A DNA stretch of 64,000 bases from JBEVOS01 sp044226655. Lineage in GTDB: Bacteria > Pseudomonadota > Alphaproteobacteria > Caulobacterales > Aquidulcibacteraceae. The position numbers and the translations under genes were made by a program. The stretch spans positions 62,001 to 126,000 of the forward strand of contig JBGAGO010000003.1 of assembly GCA_044226655.1 (NCBI GenBank). The letters are read 5' to 3'. The notes under the pieces were generated by a model. The model had not been told where the DNA came from, did not search any database, and saw only the letters and a program-made list of their open reading frames with translations. This document shows, piece by piece, positions 7,322 to 15,609 of the stretch. Position 1 is the stretch's first letter; each line of letters opens with the position of its first letter.

Positions 7322-8080
7322 TCAAGGGTTCAGGAGGCCCTTGGCGAGGGCGGCCGCCACGGCCTGCGCGCGCGTGCGCACGCGCAGCTTGCGCCGCGCG
7401 GCGTCGAGATGTTCTGACACGGTGTCCTGCGAAATGCCGAGAATGGCGCCGATCTCCCAATCGGTCTTGCCGGCGCACACCCAGAGCAGGCATTCGCGCT
7501 GGCGCTTGCTCAAGGTCGGCGCGGGCTCATGCGCGAGCGCCAATTGCCGGCCGAGCTGCGTGAAATACATCGAGAGCAGATGGACCGCGACGTGCTCTTG
7601 CGGGCTCATCTCGGCGCGCGCATCGGAGGTGAGCACGAGGCAGCCCGACGCGCCGTCCAGATCGTGGGAGGGCAGCACGACGCCCATGCGAATGCCGAAC
7701 ATGCGTGTCTCGTTCATGATGCGGCGTTGGCCCGCGCCGATGTCGTGCGCGCCGACATAGCCGTCCCAGGTGAAGGGCTTCGACGTCTTCAGCACGTGCG
7801 CCGCCATCTCGTCGCGCTTGATGTGGCCGGAGGCGAGATAGTGCGCGCGCCAGCGCAGATTGGTGCGGCCGAAGACGAGCTGCGGGCCGGCTGTCCGCCC
7901 CTTCGTTTGAATGTGGTTGTAGGCGTATGACGAGAAGCCGAAGGTTTCGAACGCCGGCCCCATCGCCGCTTCGAGGTCGGCGAGCGTGCGGGCGCGCTGG
8001 CCCGCTTCGATGCGTTCGAACACGAAACTCGCCGTCTGCGGATTCAAGAAGACCTCCTCGCCGGCCCCAAGAGTGCGCAT
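7322..8080 (-). CDS. LuxR-type transcriptional regulator (autoinducer-binding domain + HTH), solo
   Basis: A 252-residue regulator. Residues about 10-165 match the autoinducer-binding fold (FSSYAYNHIQ, then LRWRAHYLASGHIKRDE and KPFTWDG), with aromatic residues at the positions corresponding to the TraR ligand pocket. The usual Asp-Pro appears as Asp-Glu. The C-terminal LuxR HTH is LSKRQRECLLWVCAGKTDWE followed by GISQDTVSEHLDAARRKLRV. No luxI-like synthase is present in the window, so it is a solo regulator. The start is inferred: ATG 8080 keeps the gene from running far into the GFA gene, whose stop is at 8109-8111, but no strong ribosome site is visible. A C5-A5-G6 hairpin lies right after the stop codon. 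Confidence 0.85.
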   Translation of the reverse strand: MRTLGAGEEVFLNPQTASFVFERIEAGQRARTLADLEAAMGPAFETFGFSSYAYNHIQTKGRTAGPQLVFGRTNLRWRAHYLASGHIKRDEMAAHVLKTSKPFTWDGYVGAHDIGAGQRRIMNETRMFGIRMGVVLPSHDLDGASGCLVLTSDARAEMSPQEHVAVHLLSMYFTQLGRQLALAHEPAPTLSKRQRECLLWVCAGKTDWEIGAILGISQDTVSEHLDAARRKLRVRTRAQAVAAALAKGLLNP

Positions 8081-8108
8081 GCGCGCCGCCGCGCGCAACT
8101 CGCCGCCG

Positions 8109-8597
8109 CTAAAGCGGATCGGGCGGGGGCTTGGCGCCTTTGCGCCCGCGATCCCATACGACGCCAGGATAGCCCTTGAGCGGAACAAGCTTCTGGCCCG
8201 CATAGGCCCAGTCCTGCTGCTCTTTGATGTGCAGGTGATAACGCGGCTCGCGGCCGGTGCGGGTTTCGAAGAGCGCGCGCGGCAGGTTGATCATCTTCGG
8301 CGCGCGGCCGCGTTCGTAGATCAGCGGACTGCCGCAGCTTTTGCAGAAGGAGCGGACCGCGCCATTCGCCTTGTCCTCATAGCGCCCAATCGAGCGCGCG
8401 CCTTTGACGATGCGCGTCTTGCTGCGCCAGGCGCCGACATAGGTCGCGTAGGCGGCGCCATGCGCCAGCCGGCTGGCGCGGCCATGATCGTGCCAGGCCC
8501 AGAACACGGGCACGTCGATCTCGATCACAACCGCGCCGCACAGGCACGCGCCGCGCGCGGCGGGCGGCTTGCGTTTGCGGGGCGCGGGCTGGGTCAT
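8109..8597 (-). CDS. GFA family protein (glutathione-dependent formaldehyde-activating-like)
   Basis: A 162-residue zinc protein. The CxC pair is in GACLCGAV (Cys18, Cys20) and the CxxC in SFCKSCGSPLIYE, as in GFA/CENP-V domains. Most members are not true formaldehyde-activating enzymes and their substrates are unknown. The basic N-terminal extension (TQPAPRKRKPP) is a little unusual. ATG 8597 was chosen because GGAAGAGGA stands at a normal distance, although the frame is open further upstream. The gene is co-oriented with the LuxR gene, 28 bases apart, so the two may share a transcript. Confidence 0.85.
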   Translation of the reverse strand: MTQPAPRKRKPPAARGACLCGAVVIEIDVPVFWAWHDHGRASRLAHGAAYATYVGAWRSKTRIVKGARSIGRYEDKANGAVRSFCKSCGSPLIYERGRAPKMINLPRALFETRTGREPRYHLHIKEQQDWAYAGQKLVPLKGYPGVVWDRGRKGAKPPPDPL

Positions 8598-8686
8598 AGC
8601 GAGGTCCTCTTCCTTCCCGGCCGGGTTTGCGCCGCGCGCCGGGCATGCTTGTGTAGCGCAAGACAAGCAGGGGAGAGATCAGGGCC

Positions 8687-9907
8687 ATGTCAGCAATGCT
8701 CGCACGCGCGCGTCCAGAAGAGATCGGGCTCTCCTCATCCGGGCTCAACCGTGTGGATGCGGGCCTCCAAGCCATGATCGATGCCGGCGAGCTTGCGGGC
8801 GCGGTGACGTTGGTGGCGCGCCATGGCCGCGTTGCGCGGCGCAGCGTGCTGGGGCTCGACAACATCGCCGCTAAGACGAAGCTGCGCGAGGACACCATTT
8901 TCCGCATCTTCTCGATGACCAAGCCGGTGACGGCGGTTGCGATGATGATCCTGCGCGACGAAGGCAAATGGCGCCCGGAAGATCCGATCGCGAAATTCCT
9001 GCCGGCGTTCGAAGGCGTGCGCGTGTTCGACGGCGTCGATGACGGCGGCGCGGTGAGGACGGTTCCGGCGAAGACGCCGCCGACGCTGCTCCATCTGCTG
9101 ACGCACACGGCGGGCCTCAGCTATGGCCAATCCGAAGAGCCGTATGATCTGCCCTATAAGGGCGTCGACATTTGGGGCGCGTCCTCGCTCGATGCGTTCG
9201 CCAAGCGCGTGGCGTCGCTGCCGCTGTGCTATCAGCCCGGCGAGAAATGGCTCTATTCGATCGCGATGGACGTGCAGGGCGCGATCATCGAAGCGTTGAG
9301 CGGCATGCCGCTCGCCGAGTTCATGCGCAAGCGCATTTTCGAGCCGCTCGGCATGGTCGATACCGGCTTCTACGCGCCGCCGGAAAAGCAGGCGCGCCTC
9401 GCCACGCTCTACCGGCAAAGCCGCAAGCATGGCCTCGTGCCGCTCGAACGCTTCGGCCATTTCGATCATCTGTCGCCGCCGGCGGCGCCGGGCGGGGGCG
9501 GCGGGCTTGTCTCGACGCTCGACGATTATGCGCGCTTCGCGCAGATGCTGCTCAATAAGGGCGAACTCGGTGGCGTGCGCATCGTCTCGGAAGCGGCGGT
9601 GGCGGAGATGACGGCCAATCATCTGCCCGATTGGATGCTCGATGCGGGTTTCGGAATCGGCTTCATGCGCATCCGGCCGGGCTTCGGCTACGGCTATAAC
9701 GGCGCGGTGTTCACCGATCCCGTCGCGGCAGGCCTGCCGGTCGGGCGCGGCACGTATGAATGGGATGGCGCGGCGCAGACCTGGTTCTGGGTGGACTACG
9801 AAAACGATCTCATCTTCGTGGGCATGGTGCAGCGCCTGTCGATGATGCTCGACCAAACCAATTGCCAGCAGCTGACGCAGAAATTGCTCGCCGACGCGAT
9901 CCTTTGA
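8687..9907 (+). CDS. Serine hydrolase, EstB/class C beta-lactamase-like
   Basis: A 406-residue cytoplasmic serine hydrolase without a signal peptide. The SxxK nucleophile motif is SMTK (Ser76, Lys79), followed by HLLTHTAGLSYG. The second motif is WLYSIAMDV (Tyr near residue 190). A glycine-rich GGGGGLVSTLDDYARF precedes the C-terminal lobe. This is the pattern of bacterial esterases/beta-lactamase-like enzymes of the EstB type; the substrate is unknown. It is divergent from the GFA gene, with about 90 bases between starts. The other serine hydrolase of the window (2740) is only a distant relative. Confidence 0.9.
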   Translation: MSAMLARARPEEIGLSSSGLNRVDAGLQAMIDAGELAGAVTLVARHGRVARRSVLGLDNIAAKTKLREDTIFRIFSMTKPVTAVAMMILRDEGKWRPEDPIAKFLPAFEGVRVFDGVDDGGAVRTVPAKTPPTLLHLLTHTAGLSYGQSEEPYDLPYKGVDIWGASSLDAFAKRVASLPLCYQPGEKWLYSIAMDVQGAIIEALSGMPLAEFMRKRIFEPLGMVDTGFYAPPEKQARLATLYRQSRKHGLVPLERFGHFDHLSPPAAPGGGGGLVSTLDDYARFAQMLLNKGELGGVRIVSEAAVAEMTANHLPDWMLDAGFGIGFMRIRPGFGYGYNGAVFTDPVAAGLPVGRGTYEWDGAAQTWFWVDYENDLIFVGMVQRLSMMLDQTNCQQLTQKLLADAIL

Positions 9908-9950
9908 GCCGCGCGTCTCCATGCGCTATCCTCCGCACGGGAGGGCGTGC

Positions 9951-12266
9951 GTGGCGGACGTTTTCATTTCCTATGCGCAGCGCGAGCCCGAGCCGACCGT
10001 TGCGGTCGCCGACGCGCTGACCAAGCGGGGCTTCCGGCCCTGGTATGATGTGAACCTGCTGCCCGGGGCGTTCTTCGGCAAGGTCATCGACGATGCGATC
10101 GACCGCGCGCAGGCCGTCGTCACAATCTGGTCCGCGCCCGCGCTCGTCTCGCAATGGGTGCCGGCAGAAAGCGCGCGCGCGCTCCGGCAGAACAAGCTCA
10201 TCTGCGTGCGCACGAAGGACGTCGATCCCGCGCAGCTGCCGACGCCCTTCCACCAGATGCATGTGCCGCTCTGGGAGGATATCGACGGCCTCTTTCAAGC
10301 GCTGATCGGGCTTGGCGTGCGGCCCTCCGGCGCGCTGGCCGCCGCGAGCGATATCGAAGCGCTGACGAACGCCGCGCAACGCGATTGGCGCGCGATGCAG
10401 CAGGGCGATGTCGAGGCGCTGGAAGCGTTTCTGGAGGAGTACGGCCAGCTCGCCATGTATCGGCGCATGGCGCAGAAGCGGCTGGACGCGGCGCGCGCGC
10501 AGGCGCCGGCGCTGGTCACCCGCGCACCGCTGCCCGCGCCCGAACCGCCGTCCGTTCGCCCCGAGGACGTGATCCTGCGGCTCGATCCGGGCATGCACAC
10601 GGCGCCGGTCAACCGTATCGCGGTCTCCGCTGATGGGCGCCTGCTGGCGACGGCGAGCGACGACAAGACAGTGAAGCTCTGGGCGCTGCCGGAATGGCGG
10701 CTGCTGCGCACTTTGCGCCCGCCGATCGGGCCGGGCGACGAGGGCAAGGTCTTTGCGGTAGCGCTCGATCCGGCTGGCCGCTGGGTCGCGGCGGGCGGCT
10801 GGATGAAGACGGGCCTGGACGGCTACTTCGTTACAATCTTTGACGCCGAAACGGGCCGCGTGTTGCGACGGCTGGGGCCGCTGCCGAACGTCGTCAACGA
10901 TCTCGATGTCTCGCCGGATGGCGCACGTCTGGCGGCGGGGTTGGGCGGCAAGAACGGCGTGCGGGTCTGGGATGCGCGGACCTGGGCGCCCGCCTTTGAG
11001 GACCGCGACTATGGCGCCCAAGTTTACGGCCTCGCCTTTGCGTCGGATGGCCGCCTCGCGGCGACAAGCTTTGACGGTGACGTGCGGCTCTACAGGGCGA
11101 ATGGAAGGCGCCTGGCCCGCGCCAAGGCGCCAAGCGGCGCGCTGCCTTTCGGAATCGCTTTCGCCGACGGTCAGCGAACGGCCTTCGGCGCGGGCGAGGA
11201 TGTGATCGCCGTCGGTTATGGTGATTCCGCGTGTGTCGATCTTCTGGACGGGCGCGATCTCAAGTCGCTCGGCCGGGCGGATAGCGCGAGCCCTTCAGGC
11301 GGAAGCCTGTCGAGTGTTGCCTTCTTCGGCGGCGGACGGTTGGCGGCGGGCGGACGTTATCAAAGCGGTGACCGATGCCAGGTCATGGTCTGGGCCAAAG
11401 CCGGGCGCGGCGAGCGCGCGGCCTGGTCGGCTTCTGACAACACAATTATGGACCTCGCCGCGCTGCCGGACGGAACACTCGCGTTCTGTACGGGCGATCC
11501 CGCATTCGGTGTGTTCGGCGCCGATGGCGAAACGCGGCTTCAAAATGGGCCGGAAGCGGCCGATCTGCGCGAGAGTTTGCGCGAACATTTCACAATTTCC
11601 GGCGATGGAAAGCGGCTGCGCTTCGGGCTCAAGCCGATCGACGGCGCGCCGGTTCAATTCGATCTCGCCAGGCGCACGCTGAGCGATGCGCCGGCGCCGG
11701 CGCCGGATCTCGTCCAGGCCGAGACCAAGGCGCTGGCGGTCGAAGGCTGGGAAGACACCACCGAGCCCAAACTCGCTGGCCGGGCTTTGCCGCTTGAGGC
11801 CCTTGAGATGGCGCGCAGCCTTGCCATCGCGCCGGATGCGCAAAGCTTCGTTCTTGGGACGAACTTTCGCCTTCGGCGCGTCAACGCACAGGGCGAGCTT
11901 CTCTGGCAACAGCCCGTTCCCGACACGGTGTGGGGTGTCAATCTTGCGCGCGAAGGCAAGCTCGTGATCGCAGCCTATGCCGATGGGACGATCCGCTGGC
12001 ATGACGCGAAGGACGGCAAGGAATTGCTCGCGCTTTTCATCCATCTGCCGCAAGGGCCGGCGAATTATAAGGAAGGCGATCCGCGCGAATGGATCCTGTT
12101 CACGCCCGAGGGCTATTTCGACGCGTCCTCGCCGGCCGCGGAAAAGCTGATCGGCTGGCACGTCAATCGCGGGCCCGACGAAGCGGCGGATTTCTACCCG
12201 ACTTCGACCTTCGCCGCCGCCTTCAAGCGCCCCGACAAAATCGACGCCGCGCTCGACGCGATCTGA
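9951..12266 (+). CDS. TIR-domain protein with C-terminal WD40 propeller
   Basis: A 771-residue protein. Residues about 1-130 form a TIR_2 domain: VADVFISYAQRE at the start, RGFRPWYDVNLLPG (BB-loop-like region), and SQWVPAESARAL, which keeps the SxWxxxE glutamate used by NAD-cleaving TIR domains. A linker containing a helical segment (AALEAFLEEYGQ-like, residues 145-175) leads to WD40 blades from about residue 205 (HTAPVNRIAVSADGRLLATA, then SDDKTVKLWALP). The end (WILFTPEGYFDASSPAAEKL, then IGWHVNRG) is a module also seen at the end of bacterial caspase/WD40 proteins. GTG 9951 is preferred because GGGAGG precedes it; ATG 9921 would add ten residues. No other defence gene adjoins it. Confidence 0.85.
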   Translation: MADVFISYAQREPEPTVAVADALTKRGFRPWYDVNLLPGAFFGKVIDDAIDRAQAVVTIWSAPALVSQWVPAESARALRQNKLICVRTKDVDPAQLPTPFHQMHVPLWEDIDGLFQALIGLGVRPSGALAAASDIEALTNAAQRDWRAMQQGDVEALEAFLEEYGQLAMYRRMAQKRLDAARAQAPALVTRAPLPAPEPPSVRPEDVILRLDPGMHTAPVNRIAVSADGRLLATASDDKTVKLWALPEWRLLRTLRPPIGPGDEGKVFAVALDPAGRWVAAGGWMKTGLDGYFVTIFDAETGRVLRRLGPLPNVVNDLDVSPDGARLAAGLGGKNGVRVWDARTWAPAFEDRDYGAQVYGLAFASDGRLAATSFDGDVRLYRANGRRLARAKAPSGALPFGIAFADGQRTAFGAGEDVIAVGYGDSACVDLLDGRDLKSLGRADSASPSGGSLSSVAFFGGGRLAAGGRYQSGDRCQVMVWAKAGRGERAAWSASDNTIMDLAALPDGTLAFCTGDPAFGVFGADGETRLQNGPEAADLRESLREHFTISGDGKRLRFGLKPIDGAPVQFDLARRTLSDAPAPAPDLVQAETKALAVEGWEDTTEPKLAGRALPLEALEMARSLAIAPDAQSFVLGTNFRLRRVNAQGELLWQQPVPDTVWGVNLAREGKLVIAAYADGTIRWHDAKDGKELLALFIHLPQGPANYKEGDPREWILFTPEGYFDASSPAAEKLIGWHVNRGPDEAADFYPTSTFAAAFKRPDKIDAALDAI

Positions 12267-12366
12267 GGCGCCGCGCGACGATATGCGCCTGCGGCGCGCC
12301 CAGAACGTCATCAAATTGCCGAACGGCGGGCCGATACCGGCGCCACGCCAAAAGGGGAGAGACGCC

Positions 12367-14178
12367 GTGCGCTTTGTCCGTCGCCTTGCGATCATGGCGA
12401 TCGCAGCGTTCGCCGCCGCGTGCCAGACCACGCCGCCGGCCGAGGAGGCGCATGGGCCGCCGCACAATGTCATCATCTTCGTGGCCGATGGGCTGCGTTA
12501 TGGCTCGGTCAATCCCGAGGATGCGCCGGCGCTTGCGGCGCTGCGCGCCGAGGGCGTCGATTTCGCCAATAGCCATTCGATCTATCCGACGCTGACCACG
12601 GCCAACGCCTCCGCGCTCGCGACCGGGCATTATCTCGGCGACACCGGCAATTTCGCCAACGCGATCTGGCCCGGCGATCCGGTGATGCCGGAGGCCAATT
12701 ATCAGCGCGTGGTGTTTCTCGAAGACGACGCGATCCTGCGTGGCATGAACGCGCGCTTCGAGGGCAATTATCTGCGCGAGCAGAGCCTGCTTGCGCAGGC
12801 CGCCGCGCACGGCTTCGCCGTCGCCGCCATCGGCAAGACGGGGCCGGCCGCCATTCAGGATTTGGGCGCGCTGACCAGCCAGGGCGGCATCGTGATCGAC
12901 GAGACGACCGGCGTGCCGCTCGATCGGCCGCAAACCGGCACGCTCGGCCCCGCGCTGCCGGACGATCTCATCGCCGCGATGCAGGCGGCCAACCTTTCGC
13001 CCATTCCGCCGCCGCGCAACCGGCCCAACCGCGCGCAGCAGGATTGGTTCGTGCGCGTGGCGACGGAGGTGCTCATCCCGCGCTTCGAGGCGCAGCAGAA
13101 GCCGTTCGTAATGCTGTTCTGGTCCGCCGATCCGGACACGACGCAGCATAGCCAATGGGACAGCCTCAACACGCTCGATCCCGGCATCAACGGGCCGACC
13201 TCGCGCGCCGCGATCGGCAATGCGTCGAGCGATCTCGAACGGCTGCGCGCCGCGCTCGCCGCGCATCATCTCGATCAGACGACGGACATCATCGTCGTCG
13301 CCGATCACGGCTTCTCCACCATCGCGCGCGACAGCGCGACCAGCTATTCGCAGACGCTGAGCTATCGTGATTGGCCGCAGGGCCAATTGCCGCCGGGCTT
13401 CCTCGCCATCGATCTCGCGCACGCGCTCGGCCTCACCGCGTTTCAGCCCAACGGGCTCGACGTGAACCTCGCGCATGGCATTCCGCCGCAAGGCGGCAGC
13501 GCGTTTCTCGGCGCCGATTTCGAGCATCCGCAAGTGATCATCGCAGCCAATGGCGGCTCCGATCTCATCTATTTGCCGGACAATTCGCCTGAGCTGGCGC
13601 GCCGCATCGTCGAGGCGCTGACGCGCCAGGATTATGTCGCCTCGGTTTTTGTGGATGACCGCTATGGCGATCTGCCGGGCGCGCTGAAGCTCAGCGCGAT
13701 CAATTTCGTCGGCTCAGCGCGCACGCCGCGGCCCGCGATCGTGGTCGGCTTCCGCTCCTATGCGACGGGCTGCGCCAATCCGGAATTGTGCACGGCCGAG
13801 ATCGCGGACACGCCGCTGCGCATGGGCCAAGGCATGCACGGCTCGTTCAGCCGCGCCGACACGCGCAATTTCATGGCCGCCATCGGTCCCGATTTCGCGG
13901 TGCGTTTCGTCGATCCCGCGCCGATCAGCAATGCCGACATCGCGCCGACCGTGGCGCATATCCTTGGCTTTGACCTCGTCAGCGTCGGCGAACTGCGCGG
14001 ACGCGTCGTCACCGAAGCGCTGCGGGGCGGCCGCCCGGTGCAATTTGCGCCCTACACGGTGCGCGCGGCGCCGACGGCGGATGGTTTCGCCACCATTCTC
14101 AACGGCCAGCGCGTCGGCGATACGCTCTATTTCGATGCGTCGGGGGCGGAGGGCAGGACTGTGGGGCTGCGGCCCTGA
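12367..14178 (+). CDS. Alkaline phosphatase superfamily lipoprotein (nucleotide pyrophosphatase/phosphodiesterase-like)
   Basis: A 603-residue exported protein. From the GTG at 12367 (preceded by GGGGAGAG) the N-terminus reads MRFVRRLAIMAIAAFAAAC, a lipoprotein signal with the cysteine in AAAC. Metal-binding motifs of the superfamily follow: VIIFVADGLRYG (Asp), YPTLTTANASALATGH (nucleophile Thr), DTTQHSQWD and VVADHGFS. Together these indicate a periplasmic or outer-membrane-anchored phosphodiesterase/phosphatase. The ATG at 12283 would bury the signal peptide and is rejected. It follows the TIR-WD40 gene by 100 bases. The substrate is unknown. Confidence 0.85.
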   Translation: MRFVRRLAIMAIAAFAAACQTTPPAEEAHGPPHNVIIFVADGLRYGSVNPEDAPALAALRAEGVDFANSHSIYPTLTTANASALATGHYLGDTGNFANAIWPGDPVMPEANYQRVVFLEDDAILRGMNARFEGNYLREQSLLAQAAAHGFAVAAIGKTGPAAIQDLGALTSQGGIVIDETTGVPLDRPQTGTLGPALPDDLIAAMQAANLSPIPPPRNRPNRAQQDWFVRVATEVLIPRFEAQQKPFVMLFWSADPDTTQHSQWDSLNTLDPGINGPTSRAAIGNASSDLERLRAALAAHHLDQTTDIIVVADHGFSTIARDSATSYSQTLSYRDWPQGQLPPGFLAIDLAHALGLTAFQPNGLDVNLAHGIPPQGGSAFLGADFEHPQVIIAANGGSDLIYLPDNSPELARRIVEALTRQDYVASVFVDDRYGDLPGALKLSAINFVGSARTPRPAIVVGFRSYATGCANPELCTAEIADTPLRMGQGMHGSFSRADTRNFMAAIGPDFAVRFVDPAPISNADIAPTVAHILGFDLVSVGELRGRVVTEALRGGRPVQFAPYTVRAAPTADGFATILNGQRVGDTLYFDASGAEGRTVGLRP

Positions 14179-14183
14179 AGCGG

Positions 14184-14636
14184 CTACGCGATCTTCACAT
14201 AGTCAAAGCCGTAATGCGCGACCGATCCATCCGCGAGGATGGGCTTCACCCAGGAATGCAGCGCGGCCGGGCCTGTCATCCTGTAGCCGGCCTCGATCGC
14301 GTGCTGCGCGGGCTGCGCAAGATTGCTGAATATGGCTGAGCCGGCGCCGGCGGCCGTGAGGGTCAGCGCGATCGGGCCATCATTCTCCCAAATCCGATAG
14401 TCGGGATGAAAATGATTGTAGCGCAGCACCACGCGATCACTTTCCGCGGCGATCACGATGAGCTCGATGGTCTTGATCGCGCCGTTCTGGACGAAGCGCA
14501 CCGAGCCTTGCGCCACGCCGGCCAGCGGCGCCATCCACATTTCCTCCAGCACGCCGTCCGCCAAGGCGCAGCGCCAATGGCCGGCGAGAAAATCGAGCGA
14601 AGCAAGCGTGCTGGCGGGGAGAGGCGCAGTGCTCAT
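14184..14636 (-). CDS. DUF6265-like protein
   Basis: A 150-residue cytoplasmic protein with LDFLAGHWRCALADGVLEEM, then MAPLAGVAQGSVRFVQNG and RYNHFHPDY. This is the pattern I associate with DUF6265 (a small beta-barrel, lipocalin-like family of unknown function). It converges with the phosphatase gene (6 bases between stops) and is 36 bases downstream of the HTH regulator gene on the same strand, so it may be co-transcribed with that regulator. No signal peptide is seen. Nothing in the sequence fixes a ligand or reaction. Confidence 0.75.
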   Translation of the reverse strand: MSTAPLPASTLASLDFLAGHWRCALADGVLEEMWMAPLAGVAQGSVRFVQNGAIKTIELIVIAAESDRVVLRYNHFHPDYRIWENDGPIALTLTAAGAGSAIFSNLAQPAQHAIEAGYRMTGPAALHSWVKPILADGSVAHYGFDYVKIA

Positions 14637-14672
14637 GGCGATGGCCCTTTGACGGCGGGATGCTAGACCATT

Positions 14673-15500
14673 TCAGCGCCGCGTGCGCGCCGCCTTCGCC
14701 GCCGGCGCATAGACCGTGAGCTTGAGCGACGCATCATCATTGGCCTGGAAGCTGGCGACCTCGTAGGCGAGGACGCCCTTCTTCCAATGGCGCACCTTCT
14801 TGTGGCCCGCGGCGGGCGCGCGCACGTCATGCGCTTTCCACCAGGCGTCGAAATCCGGGCAGGCCGCCTTGATCTGCGCGACAAGCGTGCGGAAGGCGGG
14901 GTCGTGCGCGAACACATCATGGCTGCTGCGGAATTGCGCCAACATGCGGCGCGCTTCGTCCGCCCAACCGGCGCCGAAGCGCTTGCGCGCGCCGGGGCTG
15001 ACGAACATCGACAGAAGCGTGTTGCGCTCGGCCTCGGCCATGCGGCTGAAGCCGAAGAGATCGTCCGCCGCCGCGTTCCAGGCCAGCACGTCCCAGCGCC
15101 GTCCGGTGATGTAGGCGGGATGGTTCATGTGCTCGACCACGCGGCGCACCGCATCGGGCACGCTCTCGCGCGACCATGCGGGCGCGCCGTGCGTGCGCGC
15201 CAAGATGCGCAAATGCGCGTGCTCGGCCTTGCTGAGACGCAGCGCGCGCGCGAGCGCATCGATCGTCGCCGCCGAGGGGCGCACCGCGCGCCCTTGCTCC
15301 AGGCGCACATACCAATCGACGCCGATGCCCGCGAGTTCGGCGACCTCTTCGCGGCGCAAGCCGGGCGTGCGCCGGCGCTGTCCGGCCCTGAGGCCCAGCG
15401 CTTTCGGCGTCAGCCGCGCGCGGCGCGAACGCAGGAAATCCGCCAATTCGCGCCCACGGCCTTCGTCGGGCCGCTTTGGGTGAGCCTTGGTCTGCGCCAT
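14673..15500 (-). CDS. HTH regulator with MmyB-like ligand-binding domain
   Basis: A 275-residue regulator. The N-terminal Xre-type helix-turn-helix is TPGLRREEVAELAGIGVDWY with VRLEQGRAVRPS (residues about 48-82). The C-terminal MmyB-like domain (HPAYITGRRWDVLAWNAAAD, then ARKRFGAGWADEARRMLAQF, and AHDVRAPAAGHKKVRHW) is thought to bind small lipophilic ligands. It is divergent from a zinc-type dehydrogenase gene. A perfect 10-base palindrome sits in the 109-base gap. In this family, divergently encoded oxidoreductases are common regulatory targets, so repression of the dehydrogenase and of itself is the likely arrangement. Confidence 0.9.
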   Translation of the reverse strand: MAQTKAHPKRPDEGRGRELADFLRSRRARLTPKALGLRAGQRRRTPGLRREEVAELAGIGVDWYVRLEQGRAVRPSAATIDALARALRLSKAEHAHLRILARTHGAPAWSRESVPDAVRRVVEHMNHPAYITGRRWDVLAWNAAADDLFGFSRMAEAERNTLLSMFVSPGARKRFGAGWADEARRMLAQFRSSHDVFAHDPAFRTLVAQIKAACPDFDAWWKAHDVRAPAAGHKKVRHWKKGVLAYEVASFQANDDASLKLTVYAPAAKAARTRR

Positions 15501-15517
15501 CGCTGTCTCGCCTCGCG

Positions 15518-15543
15518 ATCCTGGGATCAGATAATCCCAGGAT
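15518..15543. promoter_or_regulatory. Palindromic operator between regulator and dehydrogenase
   Basis: ATCCTGGGAT at 15518-15527 and ATCCCAGGAT at 15534-15543 are perfect reverse complements with a 6-base spacer (CAGATA), centred 18-43 bases upstream of the regulator ATG and about 80 bases upstream of the dehydrogenase ATG. Its position fits an autorepressor site controlling both divergent genes. Confidence 0.75.
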
Positions 15544-15609
15544 AATCCTATGTCTGAATGCGGCCCGCAGGCTTTGCTAGAAGGCGGCCTTCGTCAAGAG
15601 GAGGCTCCC

